A stretch of DNA of 64,000 bases from IMG/VR virus record IMGVR_UViG_3300020281_000001, positions 1 through 64,000 of that record; one strand, written 5' to 3'. Made by a program: the position numbers and the translations under genes. Under the pieces are notes generated by a model. The model did not search any database and was not told the origin of the DNA. It worked only from the letters and a program-made list of their open reading frames with translations. Each line of letters starts with the position of its first letter. Within the stretch, counting starts at the first letter, position 1. This document shows positions 1-9,734 of the stretch, piece after piece. The stretch is from a virus.

Positions 1-2118
1 AATATTACAATAACAGGTACATTATCAGCAAACGGTAGCACTGGTACATCAGGTTATGTATTAAGTTCTCAAGGTGCAGGTGCTGCTCAATGGTTAGACC
101 TTACAACAGTAGCAGATAAATATGATTTAAACGCAACACAAAGTGTTAACGATGTTAACTTGAATTTAGTATCTACATCAACAGGTGATGACTCTACAGT
201 TAAACTTGTTGCTGGTAATAATATAACACTTACACGAGATAGTGCTACACAAGTTACTATAGAAGCTGCAACAGCAGGTGTTACTACTGTAAGTTCAACA
301 GATCCTGATACTATAACAGTAGCAAACGGAAGTTCAACCCCAGCGTTAACAGCTGTAACAGCTGCAGTAAGTGGTAGTTCACCTAATTTAGCTACAGGTG
401 CTCAAATACAAACAGCTATTGATAATGCGCTTATTGGATCTGTAGAGTTTAAAGGTGGATTTAATGCAGGTACAGGCGCAATAGATGGTGGTGGTAATTT
501 AACAACAGGTGCATCAAGAGTTGCAATTGCTGTAGGTGATTTATATGTAGTTACAACAGCGGGTGATTTTTATGGTAGCGAACCACTTGGTGTTGGTGAT
601 CAAGTAATATGTAAAACAGCTGCAAGCGTTGGAGCTTCTACAGTTAATGATTGGACAACAGTTGAATCTAATGTAGTACCTGCAACAGCTGGCGCAACAG
701 ATGCTGGTACAACTAAAGGTGTAGCAAGTTTTGATAACCAAATGTTTGCTGCTACAGCAGATGGTTTTGTAACATCAACAACGTTAAATAGTGTTAATGT
801 AACAGTACAATCAGTACTTGGTGTAAACAAATACTTTGTAGATGGTAATCAACAAGAAGATATGTATCTTGCTAGAGCCACTACATTTTTTATAAATCAA
901 GATGACAATAGTAACGATAATCATCCATTAGTAGTAAGCACAACTACACCTTCGCCTACACCATATACATCTGGTTTAGTTTATTTATTAGACAATGCTG
1001 TAGTAACACAAGTTAATTATGTTAACACAACAAATTTTAATGCAGCAACAACAAGAAGAATAAGGGTAACATTACCACAAGGATCTCCTGTTTTATATTA
1101 TGTTTGTAATTATCACACTGGTATGGGTGGTAATATTTTTGCTACAGCAACAGGTACAGGTGTTACACAAGTATCAACAGGTGCTGGTTTAACAGGTGGT
1201 CCAATAACAGGCACAGGTACTATATCACCTGATTATACTACAGCAAACAATATAATACTTGCGGCACCTAATGTCTTAGGTACAGTTGTTAATAATGATA
1301 AAATTATAGTAAATGATTCTACTGCAGGAAATGAAGTAAAAGAAGTTACATTATCAACACTTAAAACTTATATTGGTGCAGGTACAGGTACTGTAACCGG
1401 TACAGGTACAGCAAACCAATTAGCTAAATGGAGTGCAACAAGTGCAATAGCAGATTCTAGCATACAAGACACTGGTAGTTTAGTTACTATTAGTAATCCT
1501 ACAAATGTTACAGGAAAAATAACAGCACAAGCAGATTTAGAACTTGATGCAGATTTAATTGATATAAACGGAAACACAGGTACAGCTGGTCAATTATTAT
1601 CATCACTTGGTACAGGTAATGGTGTTGATTGGATTGATGCTCCAGTTAGTTATACTAATTGGGTATTAGAAGGAGATAATGTAACAACTGTAGATGTAAC
1701 AGATGGTTTACGTGTAGATTTTCAAGGTGATACTGGAATTACAACAAGCGTAACTGCTGGTACACCTAATGTACTTAAAATAGATTTAGATGACACAGCT
1801 GTTACACCAGGTAGTTATACTAATGCAAGTATAACAGTTGATCAACAAGGTAGACTTACAGCTGCATCAACAGGTTCAGGTGGTGGGTTATCTACAAGAA
1901 CAGTAATGAATTTTACAGGTGATGGTAGTGATACGGGTTCAACTGGAACTTTTGCATTAACACCAACACCTTCTAGTACAGCTTACACTGATGTATATAT
2001 ATCAGGTGTTTATCAACAAAAAAATAGTTATTCTTTAGCAAATGGAAACGAAATAGTTTTCAGCGCAGCACCACCTGTAACAGCAACAAATGGAATAGAA
2101 ATAATTATATACTCATAA
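1..2118 (+). CDS. Tail fibre/adhesin with cupredoxin-like domain, 5' end outside window
   Basis: The frame is open from base 1, so the gene is truncated by the window edge; a TTG at 160 is not its true start. The 705 visible residues are Thr/Gly/Ser-rich beta-repeat sequence typical of phage fibres, such as GTANQLAKWSATSAIADSS near codon 475 and a VDQQGRLTAAS motif near the C terminus. An embedded segment looks like a cupredoxin: His308 (NDNHPLVV) followed by Cys369, His372 and Met375 (YYVCNYHTGMGG), the order of a type 1 copper site. It probably forms part of the receptor-binding apparatus. The next gene starts right after the stop. Fibre identity is well supported by composition and context; copper binding is inferred. 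Confidence 0.75.
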   Translation, partial: NITITGTLSANGSTGTSGYVLSSQGAGAAQWLDLTTVADKYDLNATQSVNDVNLNLVSTSTGDDSTVKLVAGNNITLTRDSATQVTIEAATAGVTTVSSTDPDTITVANGSSTPALTAVTAAVSGSSPNLATGAQIQTAIDNALIGSVEFKGGFNAGTGAIDGGGNLTTGASRVAIAVGDLYVVTTAGDFYGSEPLGVGDQVICKTAASVGASTVNDWTTVESNVVPATAGATDAGTTKGVASFDNQMFAATADGFVTSTTLNSVNVTVQSVLGVNKYFVDGNQQEDMYLARATTFFINQDDNSNDNHPLVVSTTTPSPTPYTSGLVYLLDNAVVTQVNYVNTTNFNAATTRRIRVTLPQGSPVLYYVCNYHTGMGGNIFATATGTGVTQVSTGAGLTGGPITGTGTISPDYTTANNIILAAPNVLGTVVNNDKIIVNDSTAGNEVKEVTLSTLKTYIGAGTGTVTGTGTANQLAKWSATSAIADSSIQDTGSLVTISNPTNVTGKITAQADLELDADLIDINGNTGTAGQLLSSLGTGNGVDWIDAPVSYTNWVLEGDNVTTVDVTDGLRVDFQGDTGITTSVTAGTPNVLKIDLDDTAVTPGSYTNASITVDQQGRLTAASTGSGGGLSTRTVMNFTGDGSDTGSTGTFALTPTPSSTAYTDVYISGVYQQKNSYSLANGNEIVFSAAPPVTATNGIEIIIYS

Positions 2119-3822
2119 ATGGCCATTACTAAAATAACAACAGATAATATAGATCTTAGTGGTAACACTACAGCTTTAACTTTTCCTTCAGGCGGCACTG
2201 TTGATGGTAATTTAAATGCAGTTGATTTTCTTATTGTAGCTGGAGGTGGTGGGCTTGGAAGAGCTGACCAAGGTTGGTATGGCGGAGGCGGTGGAGGCGG
2301 AGGCTTTAGAACTTCTATATCTAGCGATGGTAATGGAGGTGGACAAGCCGCTGATAATGCTTTAAGTCTTTCCACAGGTGTTGCTTATACTGTAACTGTT
2401 GGTGCTGGTGGTGGCGGTGGTGTAGGTGGCGATACTCCAGGAACTACAGGTGGAGATTCATCAATATCAGGATCAGGTATATCTACTATAACATCTAAAG
2501 GTGGAGGCGGTGGAGGTACATATGACCCCGGTACAAATAAAAATGGTTTAGATGGTGGTTCCGGTGGTGGTGGTGGTGGTAATGATGGAATTACTACTGG
2601 AGGTGCTGCATTAACAAGCCCAACTATTATGGGTTACGCAGGAGGTGATCACCCTGCAGGTAGTGGAACAAGTGGTGCTGGAGGTGGTGGTGCTGGAAGC
2701 GCAGGTCAAGATGGTGCGCAAGGATCTGGAGGAGGAACTGGTGGAGCTGGCGGTGCTGCTAAAGCTTCAAACATTACAGGTTCTGCTGTATATTATGCCG
2801 CTGGAGGTGGTGGAAGATATGGTTACTCTAGTCCAGTTAATGGAGCTGCTGGTGCAAACGCAACTGGTGCAGCTAATTCTGGAGATGGTGGAACTGCTAC
2901 AAGCGCCTCTGGTGACGGTAAAGCAGGTATAATAATATTAAAATATAGTTCAGCTTTTACAGCAACATACTCTGCAGGCGCAGGTGGTTCAGCTAATGCA
3001 GAGGTAACAATAGGTAATAATAAATATATAGAAATAACAGGTGGAACAGGTACTGTTACTTTTTCAGGTACAGAAGTAATCGGTAGACCAGGTGCACCTA
3101 CAGAAGGAATATTAAGAGATAATGTAACAACTGGTGCTTTAGAGTTTTATAATGGATCTATATGGAAAAAAATAAGAGGTACACTTGTAAGAGCTTGTAC
3201 AACATCAACGTGCAATTATCCTACAGGTGCTGGATGTCAAGCTTTATATCAATTTAATGATAATATAAATGACACTTGTGGAAATTATAATGGTGTATCA
3301 AGCAGTAATATAACATATGCAGCTGGTAAATATAGTAATGCAGCACAACTTAATGGATCAAGTTCTAATATATTTTTACCAGATAATTCTAATTTTGATT
3401 TAACAGCATCTCAAAGCATAAGTTTGTGGATTAACTCTAATAACTCAGGTAATGCTTGGTTGTTTCAAAAAGGTAATCCTGAATCTTATGGACTTTGGAC
3501 AAATGGTTCTATTTTATATTTTACATTATATAATCCTTCATATTCACAACTTACTACTTCATCAATTACTCTTAATACATGGTATCATGTTGTATTAACT
3601 GTTGATTCTGCAGGAACTGGTTGTATATTATATTTAAATGGAGTTGTAGCAGATTCAAACACTTTTGGTTCTGCTGTAAATACTAATACTAGCGATGTAA
3701 GAATAGGATCATATCAAGGTGGATCACTTTTTTGGAATGGAGCTATAGATCAACTTAGATATTTTAATACAACTTTATCTTCATCTCAAGTAACAGAATT
3801 ATACAATGAAGTAGGGTGTTAA
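2119..3822 (+). CDS. Glycine-rich adhesin with C-terminal LamG lectin-like domain
   Basis: A 567-residue protein beginning with MAITKITTDNIDLSG, an N-terminal block resembling those of the next two fibre genes (M-A-x-T-K...IDL). Residues about 36-285 are a glycine-rich adhesin region opening with DFLIVAGGGG and containing repeated GGGG blocks, as in phage tail-tip adhesins. Residues about 360-567 fit a concanavalin A/LamG jelly roll (ALYQFNDNINDTCG, NTWYHVVLTVD, GAIDQLRYFNTTLSSSQV). It likely binds surface glycans of the host. The ATG directly abuts the upstream stop, suggesting translational coupling. The exact receptor cannot be read from sequence. Confidence 0.75.
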   Translation: MAITKITTDNIDLSGNTTALTFPSGGTVDGNLNAVDFLIVAGGGGLGRADQGWYGGGGGGGGFRTSISSDGNGGGQAADNALSLSTGVAYTVTVGAGGGGGVGGDTPGTTGGDSSISGSGISTITSKGGGGGGTYDPGTNKNGLDGGSGGGGGGNDGITTGGAALTSPTIMGYAGGDHPAGSGTSGAGGGGAGSAGQDGAQGSGGGTGGAGGAAKASNITGSAVYYAAGGGGRYGYSSPVNGAAGANATGAANSGDGGTATSASGDGKAGIIILKYSSAFTATYSAGAGGSANAEVTIGNNKYIEITGGTGTVTFSGTEVIGRPGAPTEGILRDNVTTGALEFYNGSIWKKIRGTLVRACTTSTCNYPTGAGCQALYQFNDNINDTCGNYNGVSSSNITYAAGKYSNAAQLNGSSSNIFLPDNSNFDLTASQSISLWINSNNSGNAWLFQKGNPESYGLWTNGSILYFTLYNPSYSQLTTSSITLNTWYHVVLTVDSAGTGCILYLNGVVADSNTFGSAVNTNTSDVRIGSYQGGSLFWNGAIDQLRYFNTTLSSSQVTELYNEVGC

Positions 3823-3832
3823 AAATTAAAAT

Positions 3833-4771
3833 ATGGCAACAACAAAAGTAATAAACGATCTTATTGATTTAAATCAGACTGGTAATACACAAGGTTTAAA
3901 AGGTTGTGTAGGAACAACAGCTCAGCAACCAGCTTCAGATGAAGGTGCACTTAGAACAAATACAGATTTAACATCAGGTAATTCTAATAGTGCTATGCAA
4001 TTTTATAAAAACCCAGGTAATTTAACAAATACTGGATGGGTTACACTTACTAACAACGATATAGTTCCAGATCCTGTAACAAGTAGTTTAGAAGTTTATT
4101 TAAGTGTGTTTGATTCTACATCTACAGCGAATTTTACAAGCGGTACTAATGCAGCAAATACTACATGGGTAGATATATCAAGTAGCGGTACAAGTAGAGA
4201 TGGTTATTTTGATGTATTTAGTGGAACTAATGCATTTGATTGGGATGCTACAAATAAAATAATAACAACTAACAGTACAACAAAATTATATCACTCTATG
4301 CCAAGTGGTTATGGAAGTAGTTTTACTACAGAACTTTGGTTTAAAATACCAGCATCATCAACTGATGGTTATGTTCAAAGCGATACTCAATATTATTCAG
4401 CTGGTTATGCAAACTACATACAAGCGCCAGGTGGTGCTGATATGCAATGGGCTAGTTATACTGGAGGACCTGATTATTATAATCCAGGTATTGATGTAAC
4501 TACTGGAGTTTGGCATCAACTAGTGATGAGTTATGATAGCAATAGTAGATATGGTTGGATTGATGGCGCATTAGTTGCAAGTGATACTAGAGGATCTGGT
4601 AAAACAGCTGCAGGAGCTAATGCACAAATAAATTGGGGATGGTTTAGTTGGGCAAGTAGCACTACTTTTGTAGGTGATTTAGGAATAATAAGGGTTTATA
4701 CAGATAAATTAACAGATGCAGAAGTTTTACAAAACTGGAATGCAAACAAAGGAGATTTTGGATTAAGTTAA
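3833..4771 (+). CDS. LamG-domain fibre protein
   Basis: A 312-residue protein starting MATTKVINDLIDLNQTG, the docking-type N terminus shared with its neighbours. A linker follows, then a C-terminal LamG/concanavalin-like domain (FTTELWFKIP, GVWHQLVMSYDS, LGIIRVYTDKLTDAEVLQ). It ends with the NWNANKGDFG tail often seen in marine phage lectin-fold proteins. It lies 10 bp after the adhesin gene and 4 bp before the next fibre gene, so the three are probably co-transcribed. The role as a carbohydrate-binding virion protein is inferred from the fold and location. Confidence 0.75.
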   Translation: MATTKVINDLIDLNQTGNTQGLKGCVGTTAQQPASDEGALRTNTDLTSGNSNSAMQFYKNPGNLTNTGWVTLTNNDIVPDPVTSSLEVYLSVFDSTSTANFTSGTNAANTTWVDISSSGTSRDGYFDVFSGTNAFDWDATNKIITTNSTTKLYHSMPSGYGSSFTTELWFKIPASSTDGYVQSDTQYYSAGYANYIQAPGGADMQWASYTGGPDYYNPGIDVTTGVWHQLVMSYDSNSRYGWIDGALVASDTRGSGKTAAGANAQINWGWFSWASSTTFVGDLGIIRVYTDKLTDAEVLQNWNANKGDFGLS

Positions 4772-4775
4772 AATT

Positions 4776-5924
4776 ATGGCAAACACAAAAATATTAACAC
4801 CGGATTTAATAGATCTTACAGCGGTTAATAATAGCGCTGGTACAGTATTACCAAAAGGACTTACTGCAGGAAGACCTAGCAGTCCTTCTAATGGTGAGTT
4901 TAGATATAATACTACAAATAAATTAATAGAGTTTTATGATGGTGTTCAGTGGGTAGAACTTAGTGATACTATTTATGCTGATAATTTTTTTAATACAGTA
5001 TTATATGGAGGTACAGGTTCTGCTCAATCTATCACAGGAGCAGGTTTTCAACCGGATTTTGTTTGGACAAAAAATTATCTTGCTACTGCTTCTCATTATT
5101 TGTTTGATAGTGTTAGAGGTGTAGGAAAAGAAATTTACTCTGATTTAACCGCTGTTGAGTACACTGATTCTACAACAGTAACTTCTTTTGATTCAGATGG
5201 ATTTAGTGTAGGAACAGGCACTGGTGTTAACAATAGTAGTAACTCTTACGTTGCCTGGCAATGGAAAGCCGGAGGAGCTGCAGTGTCAAATCCAAATGGA
5301 TCTACAAGTTCAACTATATCTGTTAATACAGACTCTCAATTTAGTATAGTTAAAAGCTCAAGTGCAGCAAATTTTTTAGAACTAGGTCATGGTTTAAATG
5401 GTAGACCAGATATGATTTTTGTTAAAAGTCTTACATCTACCGCTTATTGGATGGTTTATCATAGTGCAATAGGTGAAGGAAGAAGATTAAAATTAAATGA
5501 TACAGATGCCGCTACAGCTGACACATACGCTTTTCCTAAGGTAACTAATACAACTTTTAATTTTAATATTAGTAGTTCAAATCAAGAATATATTTGTTAT
5601 TGTTGGAAAGCGGTAACAGGTTATTCTGCTTTTGGTTTTTATACTGGAAATGGTTCAACAACAGGGCCAGTTGTAACAACAGGCTTTGAGCCTGCTTGGG
5701 TATTAATAAAAAATACTGCAGTAGTTAGTGATTGGGCTATATTTGATGATAAAAGAAATACATCTAATCCTCGAGACACGGCACTTTGGCCTAATGATAA
5801 TTTACAGCAAGGTACTTATACGTACGGAATAAACTTTACTGATACAGGTTTTGAAGTTATAGATAGTGATAGTGATTTAAATGGATCAGGTAATCAAATA
5901 GTATATATGGCTTTTGCTAAATAG
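4776..5924 (+). CDS. Fibre/virion protein with repeated aromatic-rich beta domain
   Basis: A 382-residue protein with N terminus MANTKILTPDLIDLTAVNNS, again the M-A-x-T-K docking block. A short GRPSSPSNGEFRYNTT segment and VQWVEL follow, as in many marine phage fibres. The rest holds a two-part beta domain: GFQPDFVWTKN...YVAWQWKAGG and GFEPAWVLIKN...IVYMAFAK, which looks like an internal duplication of a GF-x-P-x-x-V/W-x-x-K unit. It probably forms a distal fibre head. It is the last gene of the rightward fibre run; after it comes a 70-bp A/T-rich gap. Confidence 0.65.
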   Translation: MANTKILTPDLIDLTAVNNSAGTVLPKGLTAGRPSSPSNGEFRYNTTNKLIEFYDGVQWVELSDTIYADNFFNTVLYGGTGSAQSITGAGFQPDFVWTKNYLATASHYLFDSVRGVGKEIYSDLTAVEYTDSTTVTSFDSDGFSVGTGTGVNNSSNSYVAWQWKAGGAAVSNPNGSTSSTISVNTDSQFSIVKSSSAANFLELGHGLNGRPDMIFVKSLTSTAYWMVYHSAIGEGRRLKLNDTDAATADTYAFPKVTNTTFNFNISSSNQEYICYCWKAVTGYSAFGFYTGNGSTTGPVVTTGFEPAWVLIKNTAVVSDWAIFDDKRNTSNPRDTALWPNDNLQQGTYTYGINFTDTGFEVIDSDSDLNGSGNQIVYMAFAK

Positions 5925-5994
5925 TTAAAAACCAAAAAAAACAAGTAACTATATATTTTATAACCAAATGTCAAACAATTAAAACCCAAACCTT

Positions 5995-6282
5995 ATGACA
6001 CTATATTACCAGACTAGTTCGTGGAGTAGTCAACCACAAGTTTCAGAAAAAACAAAAACCCTTTGGAAACATGTAGCCGAAAAGAAAAATTGGCGAATAA
6101 CCCAACTACCTAACGGTTTTTATCAAACTGAATACCAAGATCCTGAAGCTGAAGAGTGGATAGATGTAACCCGTAGAGAAACACTTGAAGGTGCAGAAGA
6201 AGCGGTAATAGCTTCTGTAGACCATTACAAGAAAAAAATAGAGTTTTTAAACGGACCAAAAGTCGTTAAAACCTTTAAATAA
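5995..6282 (+). CDS. Small hypothetical protein upstream of groEL
   Basis: A 95-residue soluble, charged protein (MTLYYQTSSWSSQPQVSEK...). The middle (NWRITQLPNGFYQTEY, then EEWIDVTRRETLEGAEEAV) reads like a small alpha/beta domain rather than a fibre. No signal peptide or membrane segment is visible. It sits 32 bp before groEL in the same orientation and may share its transcript. I do not recognise the family. The ATG follows an A-rich tract (CAATTAAAACCCAAACCTT) with no Shine-Dalgarno sequence. Confidence 0.55.
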   Translation: MTLYYQTSSWSSQPQVSEKTKTLWKHVAEKKNWRITQLPNGFYQTEYQDPEAEEWIDVTRRETLEGAEEAVIASVDHYKKKIEFLNGPKVVKTFK

Positions 6283-6314
6283 AATTCAATAAATAAAATT
6301 AAATTTAATTAAAT

Positions 6315-7877
6315 ATGTCAGACTTAATAGTCAAAAATCTTAATTTTGGGCAGGTAGCTCAAAGTCAAGTATTTAAAGGAATTGATAAACTAACACAAGC
6401 CGTTAGCTCTACTTTAGGAGCTAGCGGTAAATGTGTGTTACTTGAAGATGATCAAGGTAATCCTATAATAACAAAAGATGGTGTTACTGTTGCTAATTCA
6501 ATAACTTTATTAGATCCAGTAGAAAATATGGGCGCAAGGCTTTTAAAAGAAGCTGCACGTAAAACAGTAAATGAAGCTGGTGATGGAACAACAACAGCCA
6601 CCGTTTTAGCTCACGCTATATTAAAAGAAGCAGAAAATTTAGAAATAAATACTAGAGAATTAAAACAAGGTATAAATTCTGCTCTTATAAAAGTATTAAA
6701 ATATTTAGAAAAAAATACTTTACCTGTAAAAGGTGATATGATAGATCAAATAGCTACTATATCTACAAATAATGAACCTAAACTTGGTAAAATAATTGGT
6801 GATGCTTTTAGATCTGTTGGTCAAACAGGTGTTGTAATGATGGAACATTCATCACTTCCTGAAACAAATGTTGATTTAGTTGATGGTGTTCAATATGATA
6901 AAGGTTTAACAAACCAACATTTTATTACAAATAAAGCTAAAAAAACTGCAGAGTTAGAAAAACCTGCTGTTTTACTTATAGAATCACCAGTTGAAAATAT
7001 CAGACAAATACAGTCTGTATTAGAACATGTTATAAAAAAGAACATACCTTTATTAATTATTGCTGATGTAGAAGCGCCTGTCATGGCAACACTTGCTATG
7101 AACAAAACAAAAGGTAATATTAAAGTTAATATTATTAATGCGCCTACATTTGGTGTTAATAAACGTGAAACATTAGATGATTTAGCTATGCTTACTGGAG
7201 CTACTGTCATCAATGAAGATCTTGGAGATGATATGGATTTAATTCAACCTGAATTTTTAGGTAGTTGTTTAAAATCTATAACTAATGAAAAAGATACCAT
7301 AATACAAGTTGGTGAACCAAATGAAGCTGTAACAAAAGCTATTGAAGCAGTAAAAAAAGAACTCGCTAATAAACCTAATCCAGCACATGTAATAAGATTA
7401 GAAAAAAGATTAGCAAGGCTATCAGCTAAAATTGCAGTAGTTAAAGTTGGTGCAAACTCTGATATAGAGTTAAAAGAAAAAGCAGATAGAATAGAAGACG
7501 CAATATGTGCTACAAAAGCAGCTATTAAAGAAGGTATTGTACCTGGTGGTGGTATTGCTTTGCTAAATGCTTCAGAAGAAATTAAAACAAAAAATATAGC
7601 TGAACAAGTACTTTTAAATGCTATAACATATCCTTTTAAAGTTATTTTAAATAATGCTGGTATTGATTGTAAAAGTTTACCTGAATTAATTGGTAAAATA
7701 CAAGGTAGAGGATTAAATGTAGTTACAGGTGAAAATGTAGATATGATTAAAGCTGGAATTATAGACCCATTACTTGTAACAAAAAGTGCTTTAACAAATG
7801 CTGTATCAGTAGCAACAACAATATTATCAACCGATTGTGTAATTAATAACATAAGAACTAATGAAAGCAATAGGTAA
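6315..7877 (+). CDS. groEL: Phage-encoded chaperonin GroEL
   Basis: A 520-residue group I chaperonin. The ATP-site motifs are intact: ITKDGVTVA near residue 55, [11 protein letters not shown] near residue 93, and [22 protein letters not shown] near residue 395, which carries the Asp needed for hydrolysis in bacterial GroEL. The apical domain is divergent, and the C terminus lacks the GGM repeat tail common in cellular GroEL. The protein would form ATP-driven folding rings, presumably for phage proteins such as capsid or fibres. It overlaps groES by 17 bp, so the two are translationally linked. A few large phages encode GroEL; a virus-adapted substrate range is inferred. Confidence 0.95.
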   Translation: MSDLIVKNLNFGQVAQSQVFKGIDKLTQAVSSTLGASGKCVLLEDDQGNPIITKDGVTVANSITLLDPVENMGARLLKEAARKTVNEAGDGTTTATVLAHAILKEAENLEINTRELKQGINSALIKVLKYLEKNTLPVKGDMIDQIATISTNNEPKLGKIIGDAFRSVGQTGVVMMEHSSLPETNVDLVDGVQYDKGLTNQHFITNKAKKTAELEKPAVLLIESPVENIRQIQSVLEHVIKKNIPLLIIADVEAPVMATLAMNKTKGNIKVNIINAPTFGVNKRETLDDLAMLTGATVINEDLGDDMDLIQPEFLGSCLKSITNEKDTIIQVGEPNEAVTKAIEAVKKELANKPNPAHVIRLEKRLARLSAKIAVVKVGANSDIELKEKADRIEDAICATKAAIKEGIVPGGGIALLNASEEIKTKNIAEQVLLNAITYPFKVILNNAGIDCKSLPELIGKIQGRGLNVVTGENVDMIKAGIIDPLLVTKSALTNAVSVATTILSTDCVINNIRTNESNR

Positions 7878-8121
7878 TAATATAATTATTAAACCAGAAA
7901 AAGTAACTACTGAAAAAACAAAAGGTGGTTTATTAATAGTTGAAAAAGACAGAGAAGATTTAAGATATAGAAAAGCTCAAATTGTTTCTGTTAGTGATGA
8001 AATTAAAGTATTAAAAAAAGACAATATAATATATTATGATAAAGCTGCTGGTCATGGTATAGAGTTTAATAAAGAAAAATTTATTGTTATTAAGTTACAA
8101 GATGTTGTAGTTGTATTATGA
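7861..8121 (+). CDS. groES: Co-chaperonin GroES (cpn10)
   Basis: An 86-residue cpn10 protein. It has the N-terminal [20 protein letters not shown] segment, which includes the mobile loop that docks on GroEL. The conserved pattern of a Gly-rich roof and C-terminal hydrophobic strand (KFIVIKLQDVVVVL) follows. It caps the GroEL ring. The gene overlaps the 3' end of groEL and shares an ATGA overlap with the next gene. Its length is slightly under the usual 95-97 residues of bacterial GroES. Confidence 0.92.
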   Translation: MKAIGNNIIIKPEKVTTEKTKGGLLIVEKDREDLRYRKAQIVSVSDEIKVLKKDNIIYYDKAAGHGIEFNKEKFIVIKLQDVVVVL

Positions 8122-8564
8122 AAAAAGTTAATGCAAGTGACATCAGGGATTTAAACTTATTAAAACATTATAGGTTAATCCGTAAATGGGCTTGCAGAAA
8201 CAATAATTTAAACGATGCAGATTTAGAGTTATTGATATACTTTGACTGTATGGATTTATTTACTAAACAAGATTTTAAAATCGGTACTTATGCGTATAGT
8301 TGGGATAACAGGCGCTGGAACAAAATGGTAAAAAACAATTGGATTGTGACGTGGAGACAACGAAACAGAACAACACAAAAGTACAATATCTATAAAGTTT
8401 CTTTCAAGTGTAAACAACTAATTGCTAGAATGTACCGTATTATGTTAGGTGAAGAAGATTTACCTACAAGTAAAAGAAGAAACCCTATAATGAGGGGAAA
8501 AACATACACAGATAAAGTTTTAATAACTGCAATACATAATCTTAATAAAGACAAAACAAGATGA
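8118..8564 (+). CDS. Winged-helix-like DNA-binding protein
   Basis: A 148-residue basic protein. Residues about 30-100 (LELLIYFDCMDLFTKQDF, then WNKMVKNNWIVTWRQ and YNIYKVSFKCKQLI) follow the layout of a winged-helix domain: a helix pair, a recognition helix, then a beta wing ending in a leucine-rich strand. The basic C terminus (TSKRRNPIMRGK) would suit DNA contact. It is coupled to groES by ATGA overlap and to the next gene in the same way. A role as regulator of late or structural genes is possible but not shown. Confidence 0.6.
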   Translation: MKKVNASDIRDLNLLKHYRLIRKWACRNNNLNDADLELLIYFDCMDLFTKQDFKIGTYAYSWDNRRWNKMVKNNWIVTWRQRNRTTQKYNIYKVSFKCKQLIARMYRIMLGEEDLPTSKRRNPIMRGKTYTDKVLITAIHNLNKDKTR

Positions 8565-8905
8565 AAAAAGACGCACTTTTACAAATGGGTATGGTAGATC
8601 CAAGTAAAGAAATAAACCCCATAAGTACTGTTAATCCAAATATACAAACCCAACTGCCACCCCAGTCAAACACTATGGGTAGTGCTAATCCAGTTTTTAG
8701 TGATAAAACACAATTTGCTGCTAATGCAATTTATGGTAATGATGTAAATAGACAAGCATCTATGTCTAATTTAAGTTCAATGAGTGGATTAACAAAGTTA
8801 GATGATTCTTCAGACTCTCCATTAGAAGGTAATGCTTTTACAAAAGCTATGGCAGATACTGGTGGTGATTACGAAAAAGCACAAGAAATATTAAAAAATA
8901 AATAA
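8561..8905 (+). CDS. Hypothetical 114-aa protein
   Basis: A polar protein rich in Asn, Ser, Gln and Pro, starting MKKDALLQMGMVDPSKEI and ending TKAMADTGGDYEKAQEILK. The last 25 residues could form a helix; the middle looks disordered. It overlaps the winged-helix gene by ATGA and ends 2 bp before the next start. I do not recognise the family. Its place among small structural-type genes suggests a virion-associated or assembly role, but this is only context. Confidence 0.55.
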   Translation: MKKDALLQMGMVDPSKEINPISTVNPNIQTQLPPQSNTMGSANPVFSDKTQFAANAIYGNDVNRQASMSNLSSMSGLTKLDDSSDSPLEGNAFTKAMADTGGDYEKAQEILKNK

Positions 8906-8907
8906 TT

Positions 8908-9123
8908 ATGAACTCACCACTTAATAAAGAAGGATTTCCAGAAGTACCAAAAGCAAAACAAGGTAAGTTTACTAAATGGGTAAAAAGCAACATGCCTGGT
9001 AAAGATACTTGTAGTGCTGCTTCATCAATAATGCAAAACAAAGATAAATATTCTAAAAATGTAGTAGCTATGGCAAACTATGCTAACAATTTTGGATGTA
9101 AAAATAAAAAATCAAAAAAATGA
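8908..9123 (+). CDS. Small basic hypothetical protein with two cysteines
   Basis: A 71-residue lysine-rich protein (MNSPLNKEGFPEVPKAKQGK...). The core KDTCSAASSIMQNKDKYSK, with a later GCKNKK tail, resembles a small helical domain recurrent in marine phage genomes, where a TCSAA motif and a KNFGC-like end are conserved. This is remembered family context, not a search. It overlaps the following gene by 4 bp. Function unknown. Confidence 0.55.
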   Translation: MNSPLNKEGFPEVPKAKQGKFTKWVKSNMPGKDTCSAASSIMQNKDKYSKNVVAMANYANNFGCKNKKSKK

Positions 9124-9335
9124 AACACGATCCAGGTTATAACAAAGCAAGTAAAAACAAAAAAGTTGGTATAGTTGGAGAATCTCATATATGGGATGGC
9201 CCTTTAAATCAAACAGGTAGAATACATGGAGTAGGTTCTAGTTCAGGTATTACTGGTATGGAAGTATCTAAAGCTCCTTGTGGCCCAAATGCTTATCAAG
9301 TAAAGTTTCCTATAACTAAGTTAGTACAAGGATAA
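9120..9335 (+). CDS. Small hypothetical protein
   Basis: A 71-residue protein (MKHDPGYNKASKNKKVGIVG...), Gly- and Ser-rich in the centre (RIHGVGSSSGITGMEVSK) and ending VKFPITKLVQG. It has no membrane segment or clear motif. The start overlaps the previous stop (ATGA), and the next gene begins 2 bp after it. It is supported by operon-like packing rather than homology. Confidence 0.5.
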   Translation: MKHDPGYNKASKNKKVGIVGESHIWDGPLNQTGRIHGVGSSSGITGMEVSKAPCGPNAYQVKFPITKLVQG

Positions 9336-9336
9336 A

Positions 9337-9492
9337 ATGGCAATTTCAGATATTAAACTATTAGCTATTAATGGTATAGCTCTTGCTGTATCAATGACAC
9401 ATATAGAAGTTTCACTTAAAATAATTCTTTTATTAGTAACTATAGGATACACTGTATCTAAATGGGTAAAATTAAAAGACAATAAAAAATAA
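9337..9492 (+). CDS. Small membrane protein, holin-like
   Basis: A 51-residue ORF: MAISDIKLLAINGIALAVSM, then a segment VSLKIILLLVTIGYTVSKWV, and a lysine-rich end. Two hydrophobic stretches (about residues 8-20 and 25-42) suggest a two-TM hairpin of holin size. It lies 2 bp after the previous stop and 4 bp before the next start, in the same strand order. A true holin candidate is also present at 11987, so this could be a second lysis or membrane factor. Confidence 0.6.
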   Translation: MAISDIKLLAINGIALAVSMTHIEVSLKIILLLVTIGYTVSKWVKLKDNKK

Positions 9493-9495
9493 ATT

Positions 9496-9732
9496 ATGGA
9501 AAAAGGACACTATGGCCATTACACAGGTAATGCTAGACACTCACACACCCCAATAACAAAAACAAATGTTCATGCTGCTGAAAGAGATGATGCAGCTCAT
9601 ATTTCTTATTTAAAAAGAGATATTGATTATGATGCAAAACACGGTCATAGTGATATTGACATGACAGCTGATGAAAAGCATATTTCTAAGTTGGCTGGTG
9701 ATATAAAATATGATTCTAAAAAATACAAATAA
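9496..9732 (+). CDS. Hypothetical His/Asp-rich protein
   Basis: A 78-residue polar protein rich in His, Asp and Lys (MEKGHYGHYTGNARHSHTPI). It holds two related stretches, DAAHISYLKRDIDYDAKHGH and DEKHISKLAGDIKYDSKKY, which look like an internal duplication of an HIS-x-L-x-x-D-I-x-Y-D unit. Metal binding is possible from the His content but not shown. It is packed 2 bp before the next gene. Function unknown. Confidence 0.55.
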   Translation: MEKGHYGHYTGNARHSHTPITKTNVHAAERDDAAHISYLKRDIDYDAKHGHSDIDMTADEKHISKLAGDIKYDSKKYK

Positions 9733-9734
9733 TC

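Noticed and set aside
2270-2940. Possible tandem repeat locus
   Set aside because: The repetitive GGTGGA-type sequence is explained by the coding of a glycine-rich adhesin region and has no exact unit.
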